A stretch of DNA of 64,000 bases from Mesorhizobium sp. AR02 (GCF_024746835.1 NZ_CP080531.1:2356001-2420000), one strand, 5' to 3'; counted from the stretch's first letter, positions 25,479 to 36,353 are shown. Made by a program: numbers and translations. Notes: generated from the sequence alone by a model not told the origin.

Positions 25479-26579
25479 ATGACCACCAGCACGATCAAGG
25501 CCAGAGGTATTTCGGTTTCGCTCGACCTCATCGTCGGCCATATCGCCGACATGGTCGTCGAGAGTGGCGGGCGCCAGCTGAAGCCGTTGCACCGCGCGCC
25601 CTGGGTCGACGCAAGCGAGACGCTGCCGCAGGACCTGCCGCAAGGCACGGTCCGGCTCTCCGGCGATTTCCTTTGCGCGCCGTTTTCGCGCAGCGATGTC
25701 GAGGAGGCGCCGCTGCATGGCTGGACCGCCAACAGCGCCTGGGATGTCACCGAGAGCGGCGCGACGGAGAGCGGATGGCGCGCGGTCTTCCGGCTGCGGC
25801 ACGAAGTCATGGGCGCCAGCGTCGACAAGATCTTCACGCTGATCGACGACCATCCCTTCCTCTACCAGGAACATGTGTTTTCCGGTGGGTCCGGCGCGAT
25901 TTCCGTTGCCCACCACCCGATGACGGTGATGAAAGGCGGCGGCAGACTGGCTTTTTCGCCGAAGCGGTTCGCTGCCACACTGTCCGATCCGCTGGAGCCG
26001 GACCCCGCGCGCGGGCGCTTCATGCTGGCCTATCCGGCGCGCTCGGCGGACCTCAGGGATTTTCCCGCCGCCGGCGGTGGTACGCTCGACCTGATGCAAT
26101 ACCGCATGAACGACCGGCGCGAGGATTTCATCACCCTGGTCGAGGCCGACCATGGCGGACCGGGCTGGACGGCGCTGGCGCGCCAGGCCGAGGACGATCT
26201 CGTGCTGGTGCTGAAAAACCCGGCCGAGCTGCCGATCACCATGCTGTGGTTCAGCAACAGCGGGCGCGACTACGCGCCGTGGAGCGGCCGGCACCTCGGC
26301 GTGCTCGGCATCGAGGACGGCCGCGCCGCTGTCGGCCATGCCGCCTCGATCGGCGACAACTGGCTGAAGCGCGAAGGGGTGGCGACCGCCTTTGCGCTCG
26401 GCGAAGGCCACAGCTTTTCGTTCCGACACATCATCGGCGCCCTGCCTCTGTCAGGCGGCCAACCACCACGGGAGATCACCACGGCCAACGGCCAGATGCG
26501 GCTCTCGGCCGGCGGCTCCACCAGGGAAGTGCCGTTCGACAGCGCGTTCCTGCGCATTGGTCAGCCTGTTGCCGCCTGA
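25479..26579 (+). CDS. Hypothetical protein, possibly galactose-mutarotase-like fold
   Basis: A 366-residue protein of unrecognised precise family. The sequence is rich in beta-strand-type segments, with no signal peptide or membrane segment. The arrangement (for example HPFLYQEHVFSGG, AHHPMTVMKGG and a C-terminal region with RIGQP) is reminiscent of mutarotase-fold carbohydrate-binding enzymes, but the known catalytic His/Glu set is not clearly identifiable. The ATG at 25479 starts the plausible coding part; the longer open frame upstream runs through an intergenic repeat. It lies about 100 bases before a sugar/nucleoside kinase-like gene and may share its transcription. Confidence 0.6.
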   Translation: MTTSTIKARGISVSLDLIVGHIADMVVESGGRQLKPLHRAPWVDASETLPQDLPQGTVRLSGDFLCAPFSRSDVEEAPLHGWTANSAWDVTESGATESGWRAVFRLRHEVMGASVDKIFTLIDDHPFLYQEHVFSGGSGAISVAHHPMTVMKGGGRLAFSPKRFAATLSDPLEPDPARGRFMLAYPARSADLRDFPAAGGGTLDLMQYRMNDRREDFITLVEADHGGPGWTALARQAEDDLVLVLKNPAELPITMLWFSNSGRDYAPWSGRHLGVLGIEDGRAAVGHAASIGDNWLKREGVATAFALGEGHSFSFRHIIGALPLSGGQPPREITTANGQMRLSAGGSTREVPFDSAFLRIGQPVAA

Positions 26580-26676
26580 GCGGGGATTGCGCGACCGCGG
26601 GGTTTGAAATTTCCGCCAACTGCCGCCAAGATATGGCGGAAACATCACGCCGACCATCAGGGCAAGTGAGGTTCCC

Positions 26677-27288
26677 ATGTCCGAAATCGCCCACCTAGCC
26701 GCCACCATCTTCAAGCGCGCCGGCAAGGCAAAACGCTTCATCGTCGCCATCGCCGGGCCGCCGGGGGCGGGAAAGTCGACATTGTCGGCCGGCCTGCACG
26801 ACCTTTTGCCGGAAGGAGCGGTGGAAGTCGTGCCGATGGACGGCTTCCACTATGACGACATCGTGCTCAACGCGCGTGGCCTGCGGGCGCGGAAGGGCGC
26901 ACCGGAAACCTTCGACTTCGCCGGTTTCGAAACCCTGATCAAGCGCATCCGGGCCGGCGAACCCGACATCGCGATTCCCGTCTTCGACCGCAGCATGGAA
27001 CTGTCGCGCGCCGCCGCGGCAATCGTCGGCACCGAGACCAAATTCATTCTGGTCGAAGGCAATTACCTGCTGCTCGACGAGGAGCCGTGGTCGCGGCTGG
27101 CGCCGCTGTTCGATTTCTCGATCTTCGTCGATGTGCCGCGCAATGAACTCGAGCGCCGCCTGATGGAGCGCTGGCACGGCCATGGCCGTTCCGATGCGGA
27201 GGCGCGCGCCTGGATCGCGTCCAACGACATGCCCAACATCGAACGTGTGCTGGCACGGCGCCGGGCCGCCGACCTGGTCATTGGTTAA
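26677..27288 (+). CDS. P-loop kinase of the uridine kinase/FrcK-like family
   Basis: A 203-residue nucleotide-binding kinase. The P-loop GPPGAGKST spans residues 27-35, MDGFHYDD (about 53-60) is the family motif of phosphoribulokinase/uridine-kinase-like proteins, and VEGNYLLLDEEPW (about 127-139) is also diagnostic. Similar rhizobial proteins include FrcK, linked to the fructose transport system, but the phosphate acceptor is not known. The start at 26677 gives the usual short N-terminus. No operon partner other than possibly the gene at 25479. Confidence 0.82.
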   Translation: MSEIAHLAATIFKRAGKAKRFIVAIAGPPGAGKSTLSAGLHDLLPEGAVEVVPMDGFHYDDIVLNARGLRARKGAPETFDFAGFETLIKRIRAGEPDIAIPVFDRSMELSRAAAAIVGTETKFILVEGNYLLLDEEPWSRLAPLFDFSIFVDVPRNELERRLMERWHGHGRSDAEARAWIASNDMPNIERVLARRRAADLVIG

Positions 27289-27381
27289 CACGCTTAATTT
27301 TCGGTATTTTTTGACGGGAACCTTAAGAGTTTCACGCCGTTATGCCTGAGAAACCGTTTGTCCGGCGTAAGGGATTTTCCA

Positions 27382-27690
27382 ATGGCAACCAAGGCAAGAA
27401 AACCCGCGAAGACGAGGCCTGCGAAGGCAACTCAAGCGAAGGCCGGTGCTGGCCCAGCGATTGCCGAACGCTCGAAAGACGCCAAGGGCGCTTTCGGCAA
27501 GGCCGCACCCAGGAAGGTCGTGCCGGCCGCGAAGACCGCCAGCCCGCGCAAACCGGCGCCCGCCAAGCCCGGTGCCGTTCGGACGGCGGCGAACATTGCC
27601 GCCGGCGCTGTGGTCGCAACCGCGCGTGGTGCCGTCTCGCTGGCCGCCTCCGTGATCGGCAGGGGCGGCTCGAAAGCCAAGGCGAAGTAG
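27382..27690 (+). CDS. Small Lys/Ala/Pro-rich basic protein
   Basis: A 102-residue protein made mostly of Ala, Lys, Pro and Arg in the first 70 residues (KARKPAK, RKPAPAKPGA), followed by an Ala/Val-rich hydrophobic stretch (IAAGAVVATARGAVSLAA) and a basic tail. It resembles histone H1-like or AlgP-type low-complexity proteins and could bind nucleic acid, but this is only composition-based. The ATG at 27382 has AAGGGA upstream; an earlier in-frame codon at 27358 is less likely. A CAGGCC/GGCCTG inverted repeat after the stop may end transcription toward the converging GST gene. Confidence 0.6.
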   Translation: MATKARKPAKTRPAKATQAKAGAGPAIAERSKDAKGAFGKAAPRKVVPAAKTASPRKPAPAKPGAVRTAANIAAGAVVATARGAVSLAASVIGRGGSKAKAK

Positions 27691-27755
27691 CAGGCCCGCA
27701 TCGTCCGGCCTGACATCTTCTACCAAGGCAATGGCCCTAATGCGATAGGCCCGTT

Positions 27756-28460
27756 TCAGCCCCTTGCAGGAATGGTCAGGCCCTTCTGCACCGCCGGCCG
27801 GGCCAGGCCGCGCTCCAGCCATGCAGCGACATTGGCGAAATCATCGAAACCGACGAGGTCGCGCGCTTCATAGAAGCCTATCAGGTTGCGCACCCAGCCG
27901 AGCAGCGAGATGTCGGCGATGGTGTAGTCATTGTCCATAATCCATTTGCGGCCCTTGAGCCTGCGGTCAAGCACGCCGAGCAGCCGCCGCGATTCGTCGC
28001 GATAGCGCTCCAGCGGCCGTTTATCGGCGATCTCGCGGCCGGCGAATTTGTGAAAGAAGCCGACCTGGCCGAACATCGGCCCGACCGACGCCATCTGGAA
28101 GAACACCCACTGGATCGTCTCGTAGCGCCGCGCCGCGTCCGCCGGGATGAGCAGGCCGGTCTTTTCGGCGAGGTAGAGCAGGATGGCGCCGGATTCGAAC
28201 AGGCCGATCGGCTTGCCGTCCGGGCCGTTGGGATCGATGATCGCCGGGATCTTGCCATTGGGATTGAGCGACAGGAACTCCGGCGTCCAGCTCTCGTCCT
28301 TGCCGATGTTGATCAGATGCGGCTCATAGGGCAGGCCGATCTCCTCCAGGGCGATCGATACCTTCACACCATTCGGCGTCGTTGCCGAGTAGAGCTGGAT
28401 CTGGTCGGGATGTTTGGCCGGCCAACGGGTGGTGATCGGAAAGGCGGACAGGTCGGCCAT
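27756..28460 (-). CDS. Glutathione S-transferase family protein (YfcG/YghU-like)
   Basis: A 234-residue GST. The N-terminal thioredoxin-fold domain contains LYSATTPNGVKVSIALEE, the conserved NPNGKIPAI turn and ESGAILLYLA, the glutathione-binding region; an all-helical C-terminal domain follows. The TPNG motif places it near the disulfide-bond reductase/YfcG branch. Such proteins reduce mixed disulfides with glutathione in the cytoplasm. The ATG at 28460 with AGGAG six bases before it is the start; the 26 extra codons upstream are not coding. It stands alone. Confidence 0.88.
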   Translation of the reverse strand: MADLSAFPITTRWPAKHPDQIQLYSATTPNGVKVSIALEEIGLPYEPHLINIGKDESWTPEFLSLNPNGKIPAIIDPNGPDGKPIGLFESGAILLYLAEKTGLLIPADAARRYETIQWVFFQMASVGPMFGQVGFFHKFAGREIADKRPLERYRDESRRLLGVLDRRLKGRKWIMDNDYTIADISLLGWVRNLIGFYEARDLVGFDDFANVAAWLERGLARPAVQKGLTIPARG

Positions 28461-28577
28461 TGAAAACTCCTGAGCGGGGGATTTTGCGCCGAGCGGCGCG
28501 GTGTTGGCGGGTCGGCCAAGAATTAGGCGCTCGGCCAAGCAGGATCAATATGGCGGCGCCAGTTTGACCGCCCGGGA

Positions 28578-29786
28578 TCAGATGGCCTTGAATGCCAGCA
28601 CCGCGTTGGTGCCGCCGAAAGCGAAACCGTTGCTGATCGCGGCGCGCACCTTGCGCTCACGCGCGACATTGGGTGTCACATCGAGATCGCAATCGGGATC
28701 GGGCTCGCGGTAATTCGCGGTCGGCGGCACGACGCCTTCGCGGATGGCCATGACGCAGGCGATCATCTCCAGTCCGCCCGACGCGCCCAGGCAATGGGCA
28801 TGCATCGATTTGGTCGAGGAGACCGACAGCGAGCGCGCATGCTCGCCAAAGACGCGCTTGATCGCGATGGTCTCGATCTGGTCGTTGGCCTTGGTGCCGG
28901 TGCCGTGGGCGTTGAGATAATCGATGTCCTCGGGATTGAGCCCGGCATCGGCGAGACAGAAACGCATCGCCGCTTCCGGCCCCTCGACGGTCGGAGCGAC
29001 GATGTCGGAGGCATCGGCCGAAAGGCCGGCGCCAGCGATTTCGGCGAGGATGGTGGCGCCACGCGCCATGGCGTGATCATAGCTTTCCAGAACCGCCATG
29101 CCGGCGCCTTCGCCGAGCACCAGGCCCTGGCGGTCGGCCGAGAACGGCCGGCAGGTGTCGGGCGACAGCACGCGCAATGCCTCCCAGCCCTTGAGCACGC
29201 CCCAGACCAGCGGCGCATCGGTGCCGCCGGCCACCATGACATCGGCGCGGCCGAGCCTGATCTGGTCGACCGCCGAGGCGATGGCATGGTTGGCCGACGA
29301 GCAGGCCGAAGTGACGCCGAACACCGGCCCACGCAGGCCAAGGTGCATGCTGACCTGGCCGGCGGCGGCGCCCGGCATGACCCTGGGCACGGTGAAGATG
29401 CCGGCGCGATTCTTGCCCTCTACCAGGATGGCGCGATAATTCTCTTCGACCGTCTCAAAGCCGCAGACGCCGACGCCGACAATGGTCCCCATGCGATAGG
29501 TGTTGTCGGCATGCGCAGCCAATCCGGACTGTTGCATGGCTTCGCGGGCGGCAATCGTGGCCAGCAGGCTGAAGCGGTCCATCGACACCAACTGCTTGCG
29601 CTCGATGCCGTGATCGGGCAGCGCCTTGATCTCGCAGCCGGTCCTGACCTTCAGATCGTGCAGGGAATGATTCTCGATCGGGCCTATCGCCGAACGGCCG
29701 GCGCGCATCTCGCCCCAGATGGCCGGCACATCGGTGCCGAGCCCGCATATCCCGCCAAGGCCGGTGATGACGACGCGTTTCAGCAT
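28578..29786 (-). CDS. NodE-like beta-ketoacyl-ACP synthase
   Basis: A 402-residue condensing enzyme of the FabF type with catalytic triad Cys162 ([10 protein letters not shown]), His294 ([11 protein letters not shown]) and His331 (HAHCLGAS). Its N-terminus [17 protein letters not shown] and stretches such as [24 protein letters not shown] and [15 protein letters not shown] closely resemble NodE, which with NodF makes the unsaturated fatty acyl chain of some Nod factors. Here the gene follows a NodF-like acyl carrier protein by 4 bases, but no other nod gene or nod box is visible and it borders the urease cluster. It may make a special acyl chain for a membrane lipid. The family assignment is firm; the biological role is inferred. 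Confidence 0.9.
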   Translation of the reverse strand: MLKRVVITGLGGICGLGTDVPAIWGEMRAGRSAIGPIENHSLHDLKVRTGCEIKALPDHGIERKQLVSMDRFSLLATIAAREAMQQSGLAAHADNTYRMGTIVGVGVCGFETVEENYRAILVEGKNRAGIFTVPRVMPGAAAGQVSMHLGLRGPVFGVTSACSSANHAIASAVDQIRLGRADVMVAGGTDAPLVWGVLKGWEALRVLSPDTCRPFSADRQGLVLGEGAGMAVLESYDHAMARGATILAEIAGAGLSADASDIVAPTVEGPEAAMRFCLADAGLNPEDIDYLNAHGTGTKANDQIETIAIKRVFGEHARSLSVSSTKSMHAHCLGASGGLEMIACVMAIREGVVPPTANYREPDPDCDLDVTPNVARERKVRAAISNGFAFGGTNAVLAFKAI

Positions 29787-29790
29787 TCGG

Positions 29791-30045
29791 TCAGGCTTTT
29801 TTCGCGATCAGCGCGCGAACGGCCTCGACCATGTCGCCAACATTCTTCAGATTGCTCCAGGCATCGACCGTGTTCATCTCGATCTCGATGCCATACTGCT
29901 CCTCGAGATCGAAGATGATCTCCGTCAACTCGAGCGAATGGATGCCGAGCGACGTCAATTCGGTGCTGGTGGTGATTTCCTCACCGCCCGGCTCGGCATG
30001 GGCCTTGATCTTCTCGATGATATCCGTTGCCAGTTGGTCAGCCAT
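29791..30045 (-). CDS. NodF-like acyl carrier protein
   Basis: An 84-residue acyl carrier protein. The carrier serine is Ser37 in LGIHSLEL, where most carriers have DSL; the Asp is replaced by His (CAT). The C-terminal half, [13 protein letters not shown] and [12 protein letters not shown], is strikingly NodF-like. It carries growing acyl chains on a phosphopantetheine arm for the NodE-like synthase encoded 4 bases downstream. The ATG at 30045 has a GGAAGAG site; 34 additional codons upstream are not used. It is divergent from ureD with a 202-base spacer holding no nod box. Confidence 0.9.
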   Translation of the reverse strand: MADQLATDIIEKIKAHAEPGGEEITTSTELTSLGIHSLELTEIIFDLEEQYGIEIEMNTVDAWSNLKNVGDMVEAVRALIAKKA

Positions 30046-30247
30046 TCGGTCTCTTCCCCACTTTGTCGTTTCCCGACGCCAACTGAACAGCGCCTTCTTA
30101 TCCTCGATATCAGGCCGCGATCGTCGCCTTCTACCCCCGCCAAGCATCGCCTGACCGTATCGAGGTGGCTCCCTCTATAGAAACGGAAACGCCATCAAGC
30201 AACAAGCTATATATCGACAAAACCGCCGCAGTGCTTAACCTGACGGC

Positions 30248-31090
30248 GTGGATACGATCGAATATACCAAGTTTTCGGCTCCCTTGGCCCAGCGCGCCGC
30301 GGGTCTGGCGCAGCTGGGCTGCGCCAGCGCGAACGGCCGCACGCGGCTGCGGCGCCTCTATCAGGACGGCTCCGCCAAGATAAGGCTGCCGGCCGTTTCG
30401 GCCGATCCGCTGGAGGCGGTGCTGATCAACACCGCCGGTGGATTGACCGGCGGCGACCGCATCGGCTGGGATGTGGATGTCGGCACAGAAGCCTCGGCGT
30501 CGATAACGACGCAGGCCTGCGAGAAGGTCTATCGCGCCGCATCCGACCAGGCCGAAGTGCGGGTCAAGCTGAGCGTCGGCGAAAACGGCCGTATCGCCTG
30601 GCTGCCGCAGGAAACCATCGTCTTCGACCGGGCGGCCTTTGCCCGCACATTGGATGTCGAGCTTGCCGCAGGGGCCGAGGCGCTGGTGCTGGAGGCCACC
30701 GTCTTCGGTCGCCTGGCCATGGGCGAACGCGCCGCGCAAGGTATCTTTCGTGACCGCTGGCGTGTTCGCCAGGATGGCTTCCTCATCCATGCCGAGGATT
30801 TCCGCATCGGGCCTGATATCGCCGCTGCACTCGCCCGTCCGGGGGCCGCCGGCGGCGCGATCGCGGTGGCCACGCTGCTGCTGGTGTCGGCGCAGGCCGA
30901 GGCTCTGCTCGACCCGGTCCGGGAGATCATCGGCGACCAGGGCGGCGCCAGCGCCTGGAGCGTGAGGGCATCTGGCAAGCTTCTTGCGAGGCTTTACGCC
31001 GAGGACGGCTACCAACTGCGCCAGCGGCTGGTTCCGCTCGTCGGATTGCTCAACGGAAAGGCGGGGCTGCCCAAATTATGGTCACTGTGA
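30248..31090 (+). CDS. ureD: Urease accessory protein UreD
   Basis: A 280-residue UreD. Family features include [11 protein letters not shown] (about residues 61-71), [10 protein letters not shown] and [12 protein letters not shown]. UreD binds apo-urease with UreF and UreG and helps nickel and CO2 reach the active site. The GTG at 30248 gives the usual start. It opens the urease cluster and is followed after 28 bases by ureA. The region 30046-30247 must carry the promoters for it and for the divergent acyl-carrier gene; no clear NtrC or sigma-54 site was recognised. Confidence 0.95.
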   Translation: MDTIEYTKFSAPLAQRAAGLAQLGCASANGRTRLRRLYQDGSAKIRLPAVSADPLEAVLINTAGGLTGGDRIGWDVDVGTEASASITTQACEKVYRAASDQAEVRVKLSVGENGRIAWLPQETIVFDRAAFARTLDVELAAGAEALVLEATVFGRLAMGERAAQGIFRDRWRVRQDGFLIHAEDFRIGPDIAAALARPGAAGGAIAVATLLLVSAQAEALLDPVREIIGDQGGASAWSVRASGKLLARLYAEDGYQLRQRLVPLVGLLNGKAGLPKLWSL

Positions 31091-31118
31091 TTCTGTCTGC
31101 CTCATCTTTGGAAACCGC

Positions 31119-31421
31119 ATGAACCTGACGCCGAGGGAAAAAGACAAGCTGCTGATCGCCATGGCGGCGATCGTGGCACGCAAGCGGCTGGAGCGCGGCG
31201 TCAAGCTCAACCATCCGGAAGCGATCGCGCTGATCACCGATTTCGTCGTCGAAGGTGCCCGCGACGGCCGCCCGGTGGCCGAACTGATGGAAGCCGGCGC
31301 CCATGTCGTCACCCGCGCGCAGGTGATGGAGGGCATCGCCGAAATGATCCATGACGTGCAGGTGGAAGCGACCTTCCCCGACGGCACCAAGCTGGTGACC
31401 GTGCACGAACCCATCCGGTGA
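31119..31421 (+). CDS. ureA: Urease gamma subunit UreA
   Basis: A 100-residue gamma subunit of normal length, starting [20 protein letters not shown] and containing NHPEAIALI and the C-terminal [14 protein letters not shown]. It is one of the three structural chains (UreA, UreB, UreC) that form the urease trimer hydrolysing urea to ammonia and carbamate in the cytoplasm. The longer open frame upstream is a shadow of ureD. It is separated from ureB by two genes, an arrangement common in rhizobia. Confidence 0.97.
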   Translation: MNLTPREKDKLLIAMAAIVARKRLERGVKLNHPEAIALITDFVVEGARDGRPVAELMEAGAHVVTRAQVMEGIAEMIHDVQVEATFPDGTKLVTVHEPIR

Positions 31422-31432
31422 GGAGGCCGAGG

Positions 31433-31687
31433 ATGCTCGAGCTGCGCCCAAACTGCGAATGCTGCGACAAGGACCTGCCGCCCGAGGCGGCGGATGCGCT
31501 GATCTGCACCTTCGAGTGCACTTTTTGCGCCGATTGTGTGGAACATGTGCTGGACGGCGTCTGCCCCAATTGCGGCGGCAATTTTTCCGCCCGGCCGATC
31601 CGTCCCGCCGCGATGCTGAAGAAATATCCGGCTTCGACCAAGCGCGTCCTCAAGGCCGAGGGCTGCGGCCCGCGCAAAGCCGCGTGA
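31433..31687 (+). CDS. DUF1272 cysteine-rich zinc-binding-like protein
   Basis: An 84-residue protein with the DUF1272 pattern: CECC near residue 8, TFECTFCADC near 26-35 and CPNC near 45-48, suggesting one or two zinc sites. The function of the family is unknown. The ATG at 31433 lies 11 bases after ureA with a GGAGG site, so it is co-transcribed within the urease operon. Metal binding might relate to nickel handling, but such genes also occur elsewhere, so no role in urease is claimed. Confidence 0.85.
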   Translation: MLELRPNCECCDKDLPPEAADALICTFECTFCADCVEHVLDGVCPNCGGNFSARPIRPAAMLKKYPASTKRVLKAEGCGPRKAA

Positions 31688-31715
31688 ATACCGTGACACT
31701 GGAAATGGAAGGCAA

Positions 31716-32309
31716 ATGGAAATGATCCCTGCCAAACGACTGTCCCTCTCGGCGATCCTGTTTCTGGCCGCGGCCATGCCCGCCTACGCCCATGTCGGCA
31801 TCGGTATGACGTCGTCCTTCACGGCCGGCTTCATGCATCCTCTGTCCGGCCTTGATCATATGACCGTGATGGTCACCGTCGGGTTGTGGGCTGCGCTCAA
31901 GGGCGGCAGGGCGATCTGGGCGTGGCCGGCCGCCTTTGTCGGTGTCATGCTGGGTGGCGCGGCCCTTGGCATGGCGCATGTGCCGGTGCCCTTCGTCGAG
32001 CCTGGCATACTGGCCTCCGTCGTGGCGCTTGGCCTGCTGGTGGCGCTGGCCATCGATCTGCCCGTCGCGGCCGGTGTCGCCATTATCGGCCTGTTCGCGC
32101 TGTTCCACGGTCACGCCCATGGCACCGAAGTGCCGGAAAATGCCGGCGGCCTTGAATACATGGCCGGCTTTACCGTCGCCACCGCGCTGCTTCATGCCAC
32201 CGGCATCGCCGCCGGGCTTGGCCTTGGCATGAGGTTCCGTGGTCTGGCCCGCGCCGCGGGTGCGGCCTGCGCGGCGATCGGTGTCGGCCTCGCCTTCGGC
32301 GTTGTGTGA
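31716..32309 (+). CDS. ureJ: HupE/UreJ-family membrane protein, likely nickel transport
   Basis: A 197-residue membrane protein with a signal-like first segment (ILFLAAAMPAYA) followed by HVGIG and the family motif HPLSGLDHMTVM; five further hydrophobic segments and HGHAHG follow. HupE/UreJ proteins occur in hydrogenase and urease clusters and are linked to nickel uptake. The His residues in the conserved motifs would bind metal. An ATG two codons later (31722) fits the GGAAGG ribosome binding site slightly better. The gene ends 6 bases before ureB. Confidence 0.9.
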   Translation: MEMIPAKRLSLSAILFLAAAMPAYAHVGIGMTSSFTAGFMHPLSGLDHMTVMVTVGLWAALKGGRAIWAWPAAFVGVMLGGAALGMAHVPVPFVEPGILASVVALGLLVALAIDLPVAAGVAIIGLFALFHGHAHGTEVPENAGGLEYMAGFTVATALLHATGIAAGLGLGMRFRGLARAAGAACAAIGVGLAFGVV

Positions 32310-32315
32310 TCTCAG

Positions 32316-32621
32316 ATGATCCCAGGCGAAATCATTCCCGTCCAAGGCGACATCGAGCTCAACAAGGGCTTACCGACCATCACCCTGAAAGTCGCCAACA
32401 GCGGCGACCGGCCGATCCAGGTCGGCAGCCACTACCATTTCTTCGAAACCAATGAGGGGCTGAAATTCGACCGGGAACGGGCGCGCGGCATGCGCCTCGA
32501 CATCGCCGCCGGCACCGCCATGCGCTTCGAGCCGGGCCAGGAACGCGACGTCACGCTGGTGCCGCTCGGCGGCAAGCGCGAGGTCTATGGGTTCCAGCAG
32601 AAGGTGATGGGCAAGCTGTGA
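32316..32621 (+). CDS. ureB: Urease beta subunit UreB
   Basis: A 101-residue beta subunit starting [18 protein letters not shown], with [15 protein letters not shown] in the centre and the ending [15 protein letters not shown], all typical. It packs with UreA and UreC in the urease trimer. It follows ureJ by 6 bases. Unlike many operons, ureC does not follow directly: an opposite-strand gene (32696-33085) and a 161-base intergenic region intervene. Confidence 0.97.
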   Translation: MIPGEIIPVQGDIELNKGLPTITLKVANSGDRPIQVGSHYHFFETNEGLKFDRERARGMRLDIAAGTAMRFEPGQERDVTLVPLGGKREVYGFQQKVMGKL

Positions 32622-32695
32622 TACCGGTGGCGTCGAGCGCTCGCGGACGCACGATGCGGCGGACGGACCGGATACCGGCCCGCCGCGCTGGCTTA

Positions 32696-33085
32696 TCAGC
32701 TGGCCTTTTTGGTGATCAGGGTCAGCGCGCCATTGGGCTGCATGCTGGCAGCGACCACCTGCGCCGAGGTCATTCCCTTGGCCTCGAGCGCGGACTTCAC
32801 CTTGGGGGTGGCGTCGATCGAGCTGCGCAGTTTCTGCAGGCCGGCGTTGCCACGCTGGGCGATCACCTGATTGACCTGCGTCTGGGTATCCTTCGGCAGT
32901 TCGGTGATGTCGACGATGTTGACACTCTGGATCGCCGGCGCGGCCTGCTGACCGCCGGGGGCGGGCGTCGTCGCCTTGGGGGCAGGCGTGGCCGGAGCGG
33001 GCTGTTGGGCGGGTTGCTGCTGGGCACTGGCGGCACCGGCCAGCATCAGGCTGGCAGCGGCTGCAAGAATTATCGTTTTGCGCAT
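32696..33085 (-). CDS. Small secreted hypothetical protein inside the urease cluster (opposite strand)
   Basis: A 129-residue protein with a clear Sec signal peptide (KTIILAAAASLMLAGAASA), a Gln/Pro/Ala-rich stretch (PAQQPAPATPAP) and a folded-looking C-terminal part with VDITELPKDTQTQVNQVI. GGAAGGAAA precedes the ATG. It is transcribed against the urease genes between ureB and ureC, so ureC probably needs its own promoter in 33086-33246. No family is recognised; a periplasmic role is likely from the signal only. Confidence 0.75.
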   Translation of the reverse strand: MRKTIILAAAASLMLAGAASAQQQPAQQPAPATPAPKATTPAPGGQQAAPAIQSVNIVDITELPKDTQTQVNQVIAQRGNAGLQKLRSSIDATPKVKSALEAKGMTSAQVVAASMQPNGALTLITKKAS

Positions 33086-33246
33086 GGATTTTCCTTCCGT
33101 CGATTTGGCAAATGGTCGTTTTGGGGTGACCCCGTAACCTCAACCGCCAAATCGGATCAGAAGGTGTCGCCCAGCGGGTCATTGCGTGACCATTGGATGG
33201 CGGCAATGTGCAGCCCAACCACATCGCATTTCGGGAGCAATCGCTG

Positions 33247-34959
<1,713 letters not shown>

Positions 34960-35158
34960 GGCCGCTTCCCAGGTTAAGATTCATGAATTCGGTCAAATGC
35001 CTCCGACCGAAAAATGCGTGCATTTCGTCAACTGTTGGCGCAAAACCGTACGCGGCTTGTCAACTTCGGCACCGACACTGTTCCGCTGGATCGCCTGATC
35101 GACCACGTCGTTTGCATCCAACTTGGAAATCCGGGGCCTTTGGAGCAATATAAGCTGC

Positions 35159-35647
35159 ATGAACAAGATTTTTCGAAAACAGCAATTGACGCCCTTCGAG
35201 GTCGATTATGCTCAGTGGTGCGCCGAGCAGGGCGCGCTGTTGCGCGAAGGTCGTCTGTCCGACCTCGACCGCGAGAATCTTGCCGAGGAGATCGAGAGCT
35301 TGGGGCGGAGCGACAAGAGAGAAATCGCGAACAGGCTTGGCACGCTGCTTTTGCATTTGCTGAAGTGGCAGTTCCAGGAAGAGCAGCGCAAGGCGGGCTG
35401 GCTGCTTACAATCCGAGAGCAGCGGCATCGAATCAGGAAGCTGGTCGACGAAAGCCCTAGTTTGAAGACCTATCCGCAAACTCAGATTGCCGACGAATTC
35501 GCGTTCGCACGGCTCAAGGCGATTGACGAAACAGGCTTGCTTGAAAAGCATTTTCCGATCGATTGTCCATATCCAATCGCCGACATTCTCAATCAGGATT
35601 TTCTCCCAGGCGAGCCATCGATGCCGAACCAAACTGTTCGAGATTAG
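35159..35647 (+). CDS. DUF29-family protein
   Basis: A 162-residue protein with the DUF29 pattern: FEVDYAQWCAEQGALLREG near the start, DLDRENLAEEIESLGRSDK, LLLHLLKWQFQ and a C-terminal FPIDCPYPIADILNQDFLP. DUF29 proteins are of unknown function. The ATG at 35159 lies 200 bases after ureC; a TTG at 35123 is an in-frame alternative, and neither has a strong ribosome binding site. Its base composition is less GC-rich than the ure genes, so it may be a later insertion into the cluster. Confidence 0.78.
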   Translation: MNKIFRKQQLTPFEVDYAQWCAEQGALLREGRLSDLDRENLAEEIESLGRSDKREIANRLGTLLLHLLKWQFQEEQRKAGWLLTIREQRHRIRKLVDESPSLKTYPQTQIADEFAFARLKAIDETGLLEKHFPIDCPYPIADILNQDFLPGEPSMPNQTVRD

Positions 35648-35717
35648 CGGGAAGCTGACCCGCCAGAGTACCGAAGCACCGCAATATGCGGGCATGAAAA
35701 GCGCATTGTGATCAGGC

Positions 35718-36311
35718 ATGGCCAGCGAAATAGCCTCCCCCCACGACATCTTCCCACATATCCGCATCGTCATGGGCATGGTGATCGGGCTTGGCGTCGC
35801 CCGCCTGCTGTCGGGGGTGGCGCGCATCGTCCAGCATCCCGGCCAGTACCGCCTCTATCCCGTCCACCTGGCCTGGGTCGCCTCGGTGCTGCTGATGCTG
35901 GTGCATTTCTGGTGGTGGGAGTTCGGGCTTTACGCCATCGAGACATGGACCTTCGGCAAATACCTGTTCATCATCTTCTACGCGATCACGCTGTTCCTGC
36001 TCTGTGCGCTGCTGTTTCCCGATTCGATGCTGGACTACACCAGCTATGAGGATTTCTTCTATTCACGCCGCGCCTGGTTCTTCGGCCTGCTGGCCGCCAC
36101 CTATCTGCTCGATGTGGTCGATACGCTGCTGAAAGGGCCGGAGCATTTCGCCCGCTTCGGCAACGAATATCTGTTCCGCACGCCGGTCTTCGTCGCGCTC
36201 TGCATTGCCGCGATCGCGGTGCGCGACCGCCGCTTCCACATTGCCTTCGTCGCGGCGGCGCTGATCTACCAGATATCGTTCATCCTGCGGCTCTTCGACA
36301 CGATCGTATGA
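35718..36311 (+). CDS. Hypothetical polytopic membrane protein in the urease cluster
   Basis: A 197-residue protein with about six hydrophobic segments (for example MVIGLGVARLLSGVARIV, VASVLLMLVHFWWWEFGL, LFIIFYAITLFLLCALLF) and no recognised enzyme motif. Conserved-looking aromatic residues (HFWWWEF) sit at a membrane edge. It lies between the DUF29 gene and a GST gene on the strand of the urease genes; any link to urea or nickel transport is not shown by its sequence. Confidence 0.7.
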   Translation: MASEIASPHDIFPHIRIVMGMVIGLGVARLLSGVARIVQHPGQYRLYPVHLAWVASVLLMLVHFWWWEFGLYAIETWTFGKYLFIIFYAITLFLLCALLFPDSMLDYTSYEDFFYSRRAWFFGLLAATYLLDVVDTLLKGPEHFARFGNEYLFRTPVFVALCIAAIAVRDRRFHIAFVAAALIYQISFILRLFDTIV

Positions 36312-36353
36312 CGGCTGCGGATCGGCTAGGCTTCCCGGGAAAGTAGGTTTCGC

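Noticed and set aside
30046..30247. A nod box before the NodF-like gene
   Set aside because: The 202-base spacer was read for a nod box-like pattern and none was seen, so NodD control is not supported.
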